Origin: an uncultured Halomonas sp.
Lineage (GTDB): Bacteria > Pseudomonadota > Gammaproteobacteria > Pseudomonadales > Halomonadaceae
Assembly: GCF_947500835.1 (NCBI RefSeq)
Contig: NZ_CANMTQ010000001.1
Location: forward strand, 434,001-498,000
Length of the DNA stretch: 64,000 nt
Direction of reading: 5' to 3'
Shown one piece after another: positions 11,203-19,727 of the stretch (the stretch's first letter is position 1; the number at the start of each line of letters is the position of its first letter). The position numbers were made by a program, and so were the translations under genes. The notes under the pieces were generated by a model. That model searched no databases. It was not told the origin of the DNA and saw only the letters and a list, made by a program, of their open reading frames with translations.

Positions 11203-12111
11203 ATGCGACAGTTAGATTTCATGGGTAAGCGCCGCTATGCCTTCATCGTTTCAGGGATATTATTGCTGGTCTCGATACTGACCCTGCTGTTTCAACAACT
11301 CAATCTGGGACTGGATTTTACCGGCGGCACCCTGGTCGAGGTGCGCTACGCCAGCGCCCCGGCGCTGGACACGATTCGCCAACTGCTGGAAAACGCTGGT
11401 TTCCGGGACGTGTCGGTACAGACCTTCGGCACCGCCAACGAGATCCTGGTACGCCTGCAGCAGGCATTCGATCCCGGCGTCGGCAATCAGGTCACGGATA
11501 TCCTTCGTCAAAGTGGCGACAGCGTGAACCTGGTGCGCGCCGAGTTCGTAGGCGCCCAGGTCGGCGGTCAGCTGCGCGATCAGAGCGGCCTGGGCATGCT
11601 GGTGGCCCTCGGCGTGGTAATGCTCTATGTGGCTTTCCGGTTTCAGTACAAGTTCGCCCTTGGCGCCCTGCTGGCGCTGGTCCACGACGTCATCATCGTG
11701 CTCGGGGTGTTCTCGCTGTTCCAGATCGAGTTCGACCTGACGGTGCTTGCGGCGATACTGGCGGTCATCGGTTATTCGCTCAACGACACCATCATCGTTT
11801 ACGACCGTATCCGCGAGAACATTCGCAAATCACGCATCGACGACATGGCGGTGATCTTCAACGACTCGATCAACCAGACCCTGGCCCGTACCCTGGCGAC
11901 TTCAGGCACCACACTATTGGTGCTACTGGCGTTACTGATACTCGGTGGCGATATGATCCACAACTTCGCCCTGGCGTTGATCATCGGTGTTGGCATCGGT
12001 ACCTACTCGTCAATTTATGTCGCCTCGGCGCTGCTGCTTGCCATCAAGCTGGAGCGCGAAGACATGATCCCGGCGAAGAAGGAGGACGCCGAGGAAGAGG
12101 AGCTACCTTGA
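11203..12111 (+). CDS. secF: Protein translocase subunit SecF
   Basis: The second half of the SecDF motor. The 302 residues show six predicted membrane helices, a short periplasmic domain opening with GLDFTGGTLVEV, and the motif VIGYSLNDTIIVYDRIREN in helix 4. AAGGGG precedes the ATG. The C-terminal tail is short and acidic (EDAEEEELP). It ends the conserved cluster; in pseudomonads suhB and trmJ are the next conserved genes, whereas here a guanidinobutyrase locus lies between. Confidence 0.98.
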   Translation: MRQLDFMGKRRYAFIVSGILLLVSILTLLFQQLNLGLDFTGGTLVEVRYASAPALDTIRQLLENAGFRDVSVQTFGTANEILVRLQQAFDPGVGNQVTDILRQSGDSVNLVRAEFVGAQVGGQLRDQSGLGMLVALGVVMLYVAFRFQYKFALGALLALVHDVIIVLGVFSLFQIEFDLTVLAAILAVIGYSLNDTIIVYDRIRENIRKSRIDDMAVIFNDSINQTLARTLATSGTTLLVLLALLILGGDMIHNFALALIIGVGIGTYSSIYVASALLLAIKLEREDMIPAKKEDAEEEELP

Positions 12112-12117
12112 TCCGGC

Positions 12118-12156
12118 CTTTTCATCGAGGCTTTTCATCGAGGCTTTTCATCGAAA
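12118..12156. repeat. Three tandem 13-bp units after secF
   Basis: CTTTTCATCGAGG is present at 12118-12130 and 12131-12143, with a third copy at 12144-12156 whose last bases differ. The array begins seven bases after the secF stop. It could be a slippage-prone spacer; no function is seen. Confidence 0.75.
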
Positions 12157-12184
12157 GCCCCACCATGGCATGCACGACCCGACA

Positions 12185-12208
12185 GACACCCTGCCCCGGC
12201 AGGGTGTC
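12185..12208. terminator. Hairpin between convergent secF and sigma-54 regulator genes
   Basis: An 11-bp perfect stem (GACACCCTGCC/GGCAGGGTGTC) closes on a 2-base spacer between two converging genes, 6 bases from the regulator stop. Thymine runs on both sides are weak, so termination strength is uncertain, but the position fits a shared bidirectional terminator. Confidence 0.45.
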
Positions 12209-12213
12209 GTCGT

Positions 12214-13644
12214 TTACGCCCAGGCACCAGGCTTACTCTGGCCGATTCGCAGGCCATGTTTTCTCAACTTGCGTACGGCACTGGGTTGGCTGATACCTAG
12301 CCGCTTCGCCAAGGCATAGGTGCTGGTCACCTGAGGACAAAGCGTACTCAGGATTTCGCGCTCGTAGGCATCCAGCGTCTGCTTGAGGGTTTGCTCCTCT
12401 GCCGGCGCAGGTGGCCTGGCGTGTTCGGATTCAGCGAGGGGCGACTGCGGATCTCGGCGTGGCGATAAAGCGCTGTCACCCGGGGCACCGATCACGTCAT
12501 CCGGCGCTGCGAGCCAGGCGCGCTCCATCCAGTTCTCAAGCTCTCGCACATTGCCAGGCCAATCCCGCCCCATGAGTTCGGCCCATACGCCAGGATGCAG
12601 CACCTTGACGCGATCGTAGCGCTGATTGAGACGCGCCAATTGCGTTTCTACCAATCCTGGCACGTCGTCTAGGCGTTCCCGCAATGGCGGCAACGTCAGC
12701 GGGATGACGTTGAGCCGATAGTACAGATCAAGCCGAAAGGCGCCGCTCTCGACCCGAGCGGCAATATCTTGATTCGAGGCGACTACTAGGCGGAAATTGA
12801 CCCGCCGTGCCTGGGTATCCCCGAGCCGAGTGATCTCACCGTCCTGGATTACCTTGAGTAGCTTGCTCTGCATGGGAAGCGGCAGCTCACCGATCTCATC
12901 GAGGAACAGCGTGCCGCCATCGGCCATTTCCAATATGCCGGCCTTACCCTGGCGGGCTGCGCCGCTGAAAGCGCCAGGCTGGTAGCCGAACATCTCCGAC
13001 TCGAACAGCGTTTCAGGAACGGCAGCGCAGTTGACATCGATAAACGGGCCGGTGTGCCGCGCACTCCAGCGGTGCAGTTGACGCGCGAAAGCGGTCTTGC
13101 CCACCCCGGATTCACCCAACATCAGCACCGTGGCATCCGTGGGTGCAACCCGCTTGATCAGCAGCGCCACCTCGCGCATGACGCTGCTGCGAATCGTCAG
13201 GTTATCGAGTTTCAGATCATCCTCTAGAGCGACCCCGCCACTGTGCTTGAGATGCTCGCTGAAACGGCGCTGAAGCAGCTTGTACTCGTCCTGAAGCAGC
13301 TGCAGATCCGTAAGATCCATGGAACGGGACACTATTCGCTCAAGTCTGCCATCGACGAAGACCGGATGCGCTTCGGCAATCACCCGTCTCCCGGTGCCGG
13401 TGTGCTGCAGAACCTGTGCTGACCGTCTCGTGCGTATTACCTCCATGCTCACCGAAGGGGAAAGCACACCGCGTTCGGCCAATTCCTGCACGGTGCTAGT
13501 GCATAGCGCTTCACGACTCAGACCATAGACCGCTGCACTACCCGGGCTGACATCGAGAATCCGACCGCTGGCATCGACGATGAAGAAATGGTCGTGGGCG
13601 GTGTCGATGATGGTCTTGAGCACAGCACTGTCGATATCAGCCAT
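12214..13644 (-). CDS. PAS-AAA+-HTH sigma-54-type activator of the guanidinobutyrase operon
   Basis: A 476-residue bacterial enhancer-binding protein. A PAS sensor (about 5-110) is followed by an AAA+ domain with Walker A GESGVGKT (177-184), GAFSGA (224-229) in place of the sigma-54 contact loop GAFTGA, and Walker B GGTLFLDE (243-250). The C-terminal TyrR-like HTH spans about 440-470 (YALAKRLGISQPSAVRKLRK). The gene is divergent from gbuA, whose upstream region has a sigma-54 promoter and inverted repeats, so it most likely activates that operon. Ser for Thr in the loop is tolerated in some activators but could weaken contact. The ligand is unknown. Confidence 0.88.
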   Translation of the reverse strand: MADIDSAVLKTIIDTAHDHFFIVDASGRILDVSPGSAAVYGLSREALCTSTVQELAERGVLSPSVSMEVIRTRRSAQVLQHTGTGRRVIAEAHPVFVDGRLERIVSRSMDLTDLQLLQDEYKLLQRRFSEHLKHSGGVALEDDLKLDNLTIRSSVMREVALLIKRVAPTDATVLMLGESGVGKTAFARQLHRWSARHTGPFIDVNCAAVPETLFESEMFGYQPGAFSGAARQGKAGILEMADGGTLFLDEIGELPLPMQSKLLKVIQDGEITRLGDTQARRVNFRLVVASNQDIAARVESGAFRLDLYYRLNVIPLTLPPLRERLDDVPGLVETQLARLNQRYDRVKVLHPGVWAELMGRDWPGNVRELENWMERAWLAAPDDVIGAPGDSALSPRRDPQSPLAESEHARPPAPAEEQTLKQTLDAYEREILSTLCPQVTSTYALAKRLGISQPSAVRKLRKHGLRIGQSKPGAWA

Positions 13645-13675
13645 GAGTTATTTCCTACCTGCTCTCGCGCAATGC

Positions 13676-13779
13676 ATTTATGAATCATAACGATACATAA
13701 ATAAATCACCCGTCGCCTCTAATGATGCAAAATTGAATCAAAAGAACATTCATAGCTCTTAAAAACAACAACTTAAGAG
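13676..13779. promoter_or_regulatory. Putative activator-binding inverted repeats upstream of gbuA
   Basis: Two inverted repeats with 7-bp arms lie in the AT-rich divergent region: ATTTATG/CATAAAT (13676-13682 and 13696-13702) and CTCTTAA/TTAAGAG (13756-13762 and 13773-13779). The first is about 80 bases upstream of the -24 element, a usual distance for an enhancer-binding protein site; the second abuts the promoter. Which one the adjacent regulator binds cannot be told from sequence. Confidence 0.45.
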
Positions 13780-13780
13780 T

Positions 13781-13796
13781 TGGCACGTTCTCTGCA
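13781..13796 (+). promoter_or_regulatory. Sigma-54 (-24/-12) promoter of gbuA operon
   Basis: TGGCACGTTCTCTGCA matches the -24/-12 consensus TGGCACG-N4-TTGCA with one mismatch, and the invariant GG and GC are spaced by exactly ten bases. It lies 62 bases upstream of the gbuA ATG, leaving room for a leader with a GGAGGAG ribosome site. Confidence 0.8.
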
Positions 13797-13858
13797 CTGT
13801 AAATAGAAAATACATCGATAATGGCGGTGGCGAGCCCATCGCGGAGGAGACGATCGAC

Positions 13859-14815
13859 ATGAGCGACAAACCGACTTTCAATCAGCCCCTCGGCGGCAAC
13901 GAAATGCCTCGTTTTGGTGGCCCGGCCACCATGATGCGCCTGCCTACTCAGGAGGGCGCTGCCGGCCTGGACGCGGCGTTCATCGGCATCCCCATGGATA
14001 TCGGCACCTCCAATCGCCCTGGCACCCGCCTGGGCCCACGCCAAATTCGCGACGAGTCGCGCATGCTGCGGCCCTACAACATGGCGACCAAGGCCGCGCC
14101 TTTTGACAGCCTGCAGGTGGCGGATATCGGCGACGTGCCGATCAACACCTTCAACCTGCCCAAGAATCTCGACATCATCACCGATTTCTACAACGACGTG
14201 CTGGCTCAGGACTGCGTGCCGCTGACCTTGGGTGGCGATCACACCCTGACCTGGCCGTTGCTGCGCGCCATCGCCAATAAACACGGGCCGGTGGGGTTGA
14301 TTCACGTCGACGCCCACGCGGACGTCAACGAGCACATGTTCGGCGAAAAAGTCGCCCATGGCTGCCCGTTTCGTCGCGCCCAGGAAGAAGGATTGCTGGA
14401 CAGCAAGCGGGTGGTGCAGATCGGCCTGCGCGGTACCGGCTATGCCGCGGACGATTTCGACTGGTGTCGTGAGCAAGGCTTTCGCGTAGTGCAGGCCGAG
14501 GAGTGCTGGTACAAGTCCCTGGCACCCTTGATGGAAGAAGTGCGTGAACAGATGGGGGACAGGCCAGTTTATATCTCGTTTGATATCGACGGCCTGGACC
14601 CCTCCGTGGCGCCGGGCACCGGCACCGTCGAGACGGGCGGCCTTACCGCCCAGCAGGGGCTCGAGATCGTACGCGGCGCCTGGGGGCTGAATGTGGTCGG
14701 CGGCGATCTGGTGGAGGTTTCCCCACCCTACGATCAGAGCGGCAATACCGCGCTGATGGGCGCAACCCTGCTTTATGAAATGCTGTGTGTATTGCCCGGT
14801 GTTCAACGCCGCTGA
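13859..14815 (+). CDS. gbuA: Guanidinobutyrase (agmatinase/ureohydrolase family)
   Basis: Probably hydrolyses 4-guanidinobutyrate to 4-aminobutyrate and urea, a step in arginine or agmatine breakdown. The 318 residues contain all ureohydrolase manganese motifs: GGDHTL, HVDAHADVNEH and SFDIDGLDPSVAPGTGT. The N-terminus (NQPLGGNEMPRFGG.ATMMRLP) and the segment RPYNMATKAAPFDSL.VADIGDV are characteristic of Pseudomonas GbuA rather than of agmatinase SpeB, so guanidinobutyrase is preferred, although related guanidino acids are possible substrates. It is first in an operon with a membrane protein and is driven by the upstream sigma-54 promoter. Confidence 0.88.
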   Translation: MSDKPTFNQPLGGNEMPRFGGPATMMRLPTQEGAAGLDAAFIGIPMDIGTSNRPGTRLGPRQIRDESRMLRPYNMATKAAPFDSLQVADIGDVPINTFNLPKNLDIITDFYNDVLAQDCVPLTLGGDHTLTWPLLRAIANKHGPVGLIHVDAHADVNEHMFGEKVAHGCPFRRAQEEGLLDSKRVVQIGLRGTGYAADDFDWCREQGFRVVQAEECWYKSLAPLMEEVREQMGDRPVYISFDIDGLDPSVAPGTGTVETGGLTAQQGLEIVRGAWGLNVVGGDLVEVSPPYDQSGNTALMGATLLYEMLCVLPGVQRR

Positions 14816-14857
14816 TTGATGTCAGTGGTGCCCGCACAAGAACAATGGAGTACGTGT

Positions 14858-16246
14858 ATGGCTTCTCCGTCCGAAACGACCACCGGCCCCTATAACCCCA
14901 ATGGCGGCAAGCTCAGCCGCCGGGGGCTGATCAAGTTCCTCATTCCGTCGCTGATCGGTATCGGCATGTTTCTGGTGCCCTTCACCGCAGGGGATGGCAT
15001 CAATATCGGCATGGGCTATCTTGCCGATGGGCTGAAGGCGCTGCTAGGCGATGCCCTGCCGCCGCTGGCTGCGCTGATTCTCTGCCTCTCTGCACTGCTG
15101 ACCATTATCGTCAAGCTGACCAAGCCCACATGGCTTGATCGGGGACCGCTCAAGGAGCTGTTCGACGTGGAGTGGCTGTGGCTAGCACTTCGTCTATTGG
15201 GCGCCGTTTTCGCCGTCATGACGCTGTTCCAGATCGGGCCAGCCTTCGTCATTGCTTCCAGCACCGGCGGCGTCATGCTTAACGACCTGGCGCCGGTACT
15301 GCTGACGTTTTTCTTCTTCGCAGCGTTACTGCTGCCGTTTCTGGTGGATTTCGGCTTCATGGAATTCATCGGCAGCCTGGTGCGCAAGCCGTTTCGCATG
15401 ATCTTCGGCCTACCCGGGCGTAGCGCCATCGACGCCACCGCGTCCTGGATGGGCTCTGGCACCGTGGGCGTACTCATTACCACGCAACAGTACGAGCAGG
15501 GCTATTACAATCAGCGCGAAGCTGCAGCGATTGCCACCAACTTCTCCATCGTCTCCATCGCCTTTGCCCTGCTGGTGGCTTCCTTCATCAAGATCAACCA
15601 CCTGTTCATCGAGTTCTACCTCACGGTGCTGGTAGCGGGGCTGATTGCCGCGGTGATCGTGCCAAGGTTGCCGCCACTGTCGCGCAAATCGAACCGCTAT
15701 TACGAACCGGCAGGGTGCCGGATTGCCGAAGAGAGCACCGGCGGCATTGGCATTGTGCGTTTCAGCTTGGCCCAAGCCGTAGCCCGCGCTGAAACCGCGC
15801 CGGGGCCTGGACAACTGGTGCGCATCGCATTGTTCAACGTCGCGGATATCTTCTTCGGCCTGCTGCCGCTGGTGGTAGCTATCGGCACCGTGGCGCTGGT
15901 GCTGGCAGAGTACACGCCGCTGTTTACCTGGCTGTCTTACCCGATGGTGCCGGTACTCGAGTGGCTGCAGATTCCCGAGGCCCAGGCTGCGGCGCCTGCA
16001 ACATTGGTAGGCTTCGCCGACATGTTCCTGCCGGCGGTGCTGGCCTCCAACATCGAGAGCGAACTGACCCGCTTCGTGATCGCCTGTCTGTCCCTGACTC
16101 AGCTGATCTACATGTCGGAGATCGGCGCCCTGCTGCTCAAGTCGAAGATCCCGATCAAGCTGTGGGAACTGGTGGTGATCTTCCTGCTGCGTACCGCCAT
16201 TACCCTGCCCATCATCGCCTTGATCGCCCATCTGTTCGTGTTTTGA
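14858..16246 (+). CDS. YjiH-type multi-pass membrane protein (nucleoside-recognition Gate family), likely transporter
   Basis: A 462-residue integral membrane protein with about ten to eleven hydrophobic helices. It resembles the YjiH family with the nucleoside-recognition Gate domain (segments GFMEFIGSLVRKPFRMIFGL and MSEIGALLLKSKIPIKLWEL). It follows gbuA after a 42-base gap, so uptake of the guanidino substrate or efflux of product is a reasonable inference but unproven. The ATG at 14858 has GGAG seven bases upstream; in-frame TTG/ATG codons at 14816-14821 lack a site. Confidence 0.8.
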   Translation: MASPSETTTGPYNPNGGKLSRRGLIKFLIPSLIGIGMFLVPFTAGDGINIGMGYLADGLKALLGDALPPLAALILCLSALLTIIVKLTKPTWLDRGPLKELFDVEWLWLALRLLGAVFAVMTLFQIGPAFVIASSTGGVMLNDLAPVLLTFFFFAALLLPFLVDFGFMEFIGSLVRKPFRMIFGLPGRSAIDATASWMGSGTVGVLITTQQYEQGYYNQREAAAIATNFSIVSIAFALLVASFIKINHLFIEFYLTVLVAGLIAAVIVPRLPPLSRKSNRYYEPAGCRIAEESTGGIGIVRFSLAQAVARAETAPGPGQLVRIALFNVADIFFGLLPLVVAIGTVALVLAEYTPLFTWLSYPMVPVLEWLQIPEAQAAAPATLVGFADMFLPAVLASNIESELTRFVIACLSLTQLIYMSEIGALLLKSKIPIKLWELVVIFLLRTAITLPIIALIAHLFVF

Positions 16247-16252
16247 AAACGC

Positions 16253-16278
16253 AAAAACCCCCGCTTGATCGAGCGGGG
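16253..16278 (-). terminator. Rho-independent terminator for suhB (minus strand)
   Basis: On the minus strand a GC-rich stem CCCCGCT/AGCGGGG (16259-16265 with 16272-16278, 6-base loop) is followed by GTTTTTG. The site lies 35 bases past the suhB stop and 12 bases past the converging membrane-protein gene, so it may also serve the plus strand less efficiently. Confidence 0.8.
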
Positions 16279-16312
16279 ACTTGCATTACAGTTCTTCTGT
16301 TTAGGACGTTTC

Positions 16313-17107
16313 TCAGGCCGAGGCTTTCAGCAGCTGCACCATCGATTTGTATAGCCTTGGCCCGGCGGCCATCAGGTTGCCTTCGACGTTCACGCTGGGC
16401 GCCCCGTCGGGCCCACCCATCAAGGCGCCGGCCTCCTTGAGCAGCAGCGTTCCCACTTGGCTGTCCTGCTCTTCGAGTCCGAGCACCACCACCGCATCGG
16501 CGCGTCCTGCAGCCATCTCGGCGATGTCCAGCAGCGGGCAGCCCGAGGCAGTCAGCGTATCGATCTGAGGACCAAGGCGCTGCACCAGGTGCAGGTAGGT
16601 GGGTAGATGACGCTGGCGCAGTTCGCTCTCCGGCAGTCCCATTGCTAGGCGGATATTGCTCACCTGGTTTGCCTTGCTCACGCGAATACGCTTGCCGTTG
16701 TGCTGAGCGCCACGGCCTCGGCTAGCCAGATATTCGTCGTCGTTGAAAGGACAGATGACGATCGCATGTTCGGGCCGACCCTTGACCAGGCATACCAGAG
16801 ACAAGGCGAAGGCCTCGCCGGCCACGCCGAGATTGGAATAGCCGTGGAAAGGCTCGATCTTCCAGAGAATGTCGCGGCCTTCACCCTCGCCGTCACGATG
16901 GGGAGTGAAGCGACCCACGACACCATGCTGCGGGTAGCCGCGGGTAAGCTGACGAACGATCAATGTTTCAGCATTGCGTCCGGTATCTTCGAGCAAACCT
17001 TGAATATTGTAATCTTCATGCGCGCTTTCTATTCGCTCACGAACACGGAGGAATTGTTCGGCGGCGCTGCGTGCGGCACGCAGCGCAAATTGGACCATCG
17101 GATGCAT
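16313..17107 (-). CDS. suhB: SuhB-family protein with eroded inositol-monophosphatase active site
   Basis: The 264 residues align with SuhB throughout (start MHPM..ARAAR; SYPQH-like GYPQH; GRGAQHNGKR; DIAEMAAGRAD; KEAG). However the metal-binding motifs of the phosphatase are changed. The EE pair of the TEESG box is replaced by GRFT (65-68), and the DPLDGTTN box reads EPFHGYSN (85-92), losing the second Asp and the Thr. The last metal Asp (215) remains. In E. coli SuhB also acts in ribosomal-RNA antitermination without needing catalysis, so a non-enzymatic role is plausible. It is divergent from trmJ. Confidence 0.85.
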   Translation of the reverse strand: MHPMVQFALRAARSAAEQFLRVRERIESAHEDYNIQGLLEDTGRNAETLIVRQLTRGYPQHGVVGRFTPHRDGEGEGRDILWKIEPFHGYSNLGVAGEAFALSLVCLVKGRPEHAIVICPFNDDEYLASRGRGAQHNGKRIRVSKANQVSNIRLAMGLPESELRQRHLPTYLHLVQRLGPQIDTLTASGCPLLDIAEMAAGRADAVVVLGLEEQDSQVGTLLLKEAGALMGGPDGAPSVNVEGNLMAAGPRLYKSMVQLLKASA

Positions 17108-17259
17108 GATCGGGCCTTGAGGAGTCGATGACTGTTAAAGAACGCCTGCATCCTAGCAAAAAGTCGTATTTTGAGCCACGAGAATCCATCGGCATCGTCA
17201 CCGAGCACCACCGTGATAGACTTCGCGAAATCCGCTTCGACTTCCCAATGGCCCCTGAA

Positions 17260-18057
17260 ATGCTCGACCACCCCTTCTCCCTTGTCCAACTACGCATCGT
17301 TCTCATCGGCACAAGCCATCCTGGCAATATCGGCGGCGTTGCTCGGGCGATGAAGAACATGGGGCTCACGGATCTAGCCTTGGTCGCACCCCGCTGCGAA
17401 GTGCGTACCAGCGAAGCCATTTCCCGTGCCTCGGGGGCGGATGCGTTGGTCGCCGTCGCGCCCATTCATGCCTCTCTCGGCGACGCTGTCGCGGATGCCA
17501 CCCTGGTGGTGGGCGCCAGTGCGCGCTCGCGCACCCTGCCGTGGCCAATGCTCACGCCGCGACAACTGAGCGATACCCTGGCAAGCGAACTGTCGTCTCA
17601 GGAAGCTCGGGTGGCGCTGGTCTTCGGTCGCGAAGACAGCGGGCTGACCAACGAAGAACTGCAGCGCTGTCATCGTCACGTGAACATCCCTGCCAACCCG
17701 GAGTTCAGCTCGCTGAACCTGGCGGCAGCGGTGCAGGTACTGGCCTATGAGTGCCGCCAGGCCTGGCTGCAAGACACCTTGCCGGAGCCAAATGAAGCGT
17801 CGGGGGTCGACAGGGAGTCCGCTCCGTTCGGGCTCGAATGGGACAGCCCCCTGGCCAACCACGCAGATCTTGAGCGTTTCTTCGAACATCTTGAACGCGC
17901 CTTGACCGCCGTCGAGTTTCACGACCCTGCAAAACCCCGTCAGCTGATGGCCCGGTTGCGCCGCCTGTATTTGCGCGCCCGGCCAGACCAAATGGAAATC
18001 AGCATATTGCGTGGGATCCTGACCGCCATGGAGAAAAAGGCCAATAACGCACGCTGA
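17260..18057 (+). CDS. trmJ: tRNA (cytidine/uridine-2'-O-)-methyltransferase TrmJ
   Basis: A SPOUT methyltransferase that modifies ribose 32 of tRNAs. From 17260 the protein has 265 residues and opens shortly before RIVLIGTSHPGNIGGVARAM, as in the family. Knot motifs VFGREDSGLTNEEL and IPANPEFSSLNLAAA are intact. The frame is open back to an ATG at 17128 with a strong GAGGAG site, which would add 44 residues absent from known TrmJ. That segment is also where the suhB promoter must lie, so the later start is preferred, although it has no good ribosome site. The start therefore stays uncertain. Confidence 0.9.
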   Translation: MLDHPFSLVQLRIVLIGTSHPGNIGGVARAMKNMGLTDLALVAPRCEVRTSEAISRASGADALVAVAPIHASLGDAVADATLVVGASARSRTLPWPMLTPRQLSDTLASELSSQEARVALVFGREDSGLTNEELQRCHRHVNIPANPEFSSLNLAAAVQVLAYECRQAWLQDTLPEPNEASGVDRESAPFGLEWDSPLANHADLERFFEHLERALTAVEFHDPAKPRQLMARLRRLYLRARPDQMEISILRGILTAMEKKANNAR

Positions 18058-18171
18058 CAGCCCCACACCGATGCCGACTATCCCTTGCAGGGCTGTCAAC
18101 ACACCCCAATAATGAAAGGTCAAAATGTTGCGGCAGCCGAATGCCGGCTAGCCCCACACAAGGATTGCTTC

Positions 18172-19098
18172 ATGCTCAGCCGTCTGCGAGAAGACATCAA
18201 CAGCGTGTTCGCACGGGACCCGGCAGCCCGCAATGTATTCGAAGTGCTGACCAACTACCCGGGGCTACATGCGCTGCTCGCCCATCGTTTGAGCCATTGG
18301 CTATGGCGCAAGAATCTCAAGTGGCTGGCACGCACCTTGTCGACATTGTTTCGCTGGCTGACCGGCATCGAAATTCATCCCGGTGCAACCATCGGCAGGC
18401 GCTTCTTCATCGACCATGGCCTGGGAGTGGTCATCGGCGAAACCGCTGAAGTCGGCAACGATGTCACTCTTTATCAAGGGGTGACCCTTGGCGGCACCAG
18501 TTGGAACAAGGGCAAGCGTCACCCCACGCTTGAAGATGGTGTGATCGTGGGCGCCGGCGCCAAGATTCTCGGCCCTTTCACCGTTGGCGCCGGCGCCAAG
18601 ATAGGCTCCAACGCGGTGGTCACCAAGGCAGTGCCTGCCGGCGCCACGGTGGTCGGTATACCGGGCAAGGTCGTAAAGCGAGCCGAGCCGGATGTAGAGG
18701 AAGAGCCTATCTTTGATCCGGAACGCCGTGAGGCGATGCGCCAGAAATTCGGCTTCGACGCTTACGGCGTGAGTCAGGACATGCCCGATCCGGTGGCCCA
18801 CTCGATGCAGGCCATGCTCGATCACATGCACGCGGTGGACAAGCGCATCGAGGTCATGTGCGCCACTCTGCGCAAGCTGGATGCAAACTACCGTTCGGGG
18901 CAGCTCCCGGAGCTGCGGGACGAGGATTTTGCCGGCGTTCTCGAGGAGGTCGACAGCGCCTGTCCGGCTATTGAGAAAAACCTTTCAAGGCAACAAACGT
19001 CTTCTACCGATGAGAATGACCTTTCCGACTCGCAGGACTCTTCGGCGGCGTCCAAACCTTCATCGGCTGTCCCAGGTCAAAGCGAAAGTGGCCGCTGA
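18172..19098 (+). CDS. cysE: Serine O-acetyltransferase
   Basis: CysE makes O-acetylserine, the cysteine precursor. The 308-residue protein has an N-terminal helical domain (about 1-70) and a left-handed beta-helix of hexapeptide repeats with the family signatures [25 protein letters not shown] and [10 protein letters not shown]. The C-terminal 120 residues are longer and more acidic than in the E. coli enzyme and end in a Ser/Asp-rich tail. AAGGA precedes the ATG at 18172; a further upstream in-frame start adds unrelated sequence. It sits upstream of iscR, linking cysteine supply with Fe-S assembly. Confidence 0.95.
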   Translation: MLSRLREDINSVFARDPAARNVFEVLTNYPGLHALLAHRLSHWLWRKNLKWLARTLSTLFRWLTGIEIHPGATIGRRFFIDHGLGVVIGETAEVGNDVTLYQGVTLGGTSWNKGKRHPTLEDGVIVGAGAKILGPFTVGAGAKIGSNAVVTKAVPAGATVVGIPGKVVKRAEPDVEEEPIFDPERREAMRQKFGFDAYGVSQDMPDPVAHSMQAMLDHMHAVDKRIEVMCATLRKLDANYRSGQLPELRDEDFAGVLEEVDSACPAIEKNLSRQQTSSTDENDLSDSQDSSAASKPSSAVPGQSESGR

Positions 19099-19197
19099 GC
19101 CACGCAGCGGCAATTGTTGACCATTCTACTTGGTTTTCTCATAATGAGGGTCATTCAGGGCCGCGCAGCACACGACACCGCTGCCCAGACTAGATAT

Positions 19198-19226
19198 TTG
19201 ACAGTCGTCACTCATTTTGCTTGATT
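19198..19226 (+). promoter_or_regulatory. Candidate iscR promoter
   Basis: A consensus -35 TTGACA at 19198-19203 is followed after 17 bases by TTGATT (19221-19226), a weak -10, placing a start about ten bases before the iscR ATG. IscR often represses its own promoter, but no clear IscR box could be confirmed. Confidence 0.35.
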
Positions 19227-19243
19227 TTCGCGTCTGACACTCT

Positions 19244-19714
19244 ATGCGCTTGACCACAAAAGGACGCTACGCCGTCACCGCCATGCTCGATCTGGCTATG
19301 CACGCCGGTCAACGCCCGGTTAGCCTGGCGGATATTTCCCGGCGGCAGGATATTTCGCTGTCCTATCTCGAGCAGCTTTTTGCTCGACTGCGTCGTGCAA
19401 CGCTCGTTACCAGCGTGCGCGGTCCCGGCGGCGGTTATCGATTGGCCGTGGCACCGGCGCAGGTCTCCGTAGCTCGAGTCATCGATGCAGTCGATGAATC
19501 AATAGATGCGACCCGCTGTCAGGGGTTGGCGGATTGCCAGGCGGGCCATACCTGCCTGACTCATCATTTATGGTGCGAGCTCTCCGACGAGATTCATGGT
19601 TTTCTCGATGGCGTGTCTCTAGCGGATCTGATCGATCGTCATGAAGTGCAAAGCATTGCCGCTCGACAGCGGCAACGACTCATGAGTGATACGATCGTCA
19701 TCGGCACACTCTAA
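19244..19714 (+). CDS. iscR: Fe-S cluster regulator IscR
   Basis: An Rrf2-family repressor/activator that senses [2Fe-2S] status. The 156 residues open with the family signature [18 protein letters not shown] and a winged helix (about 1-65). They then carry the three cluster Cys in [13 protein letters not shown] (about 93-105) and the nearby His, so cluster binding should be intact. It heads the short isc operon, 13 bases before iscS. Confidence 0.96.
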   Translation: MRLTTKGRYAVTAMLDLAMHAGQRPVSLADISRRQDISLSYLEQLFARLRRATLVTSVRGPGGGYRLAVAPAQVSVARVIDAVDESIDATRCQGLADCQAGHTCLTHHLWCELSDEIHGFLDGVSLADLIDRHEVQSIAARQRQRLMSDTIVIGTL

Positions 19715-19727
19715 TTGCTCCAGGACG

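Noticed and set aside
13706-14806. 366-codon minus-strand frame
   Set aside because: It is an antisense shadow of gbuA, whose catalytic motifs are all on the plus strand.
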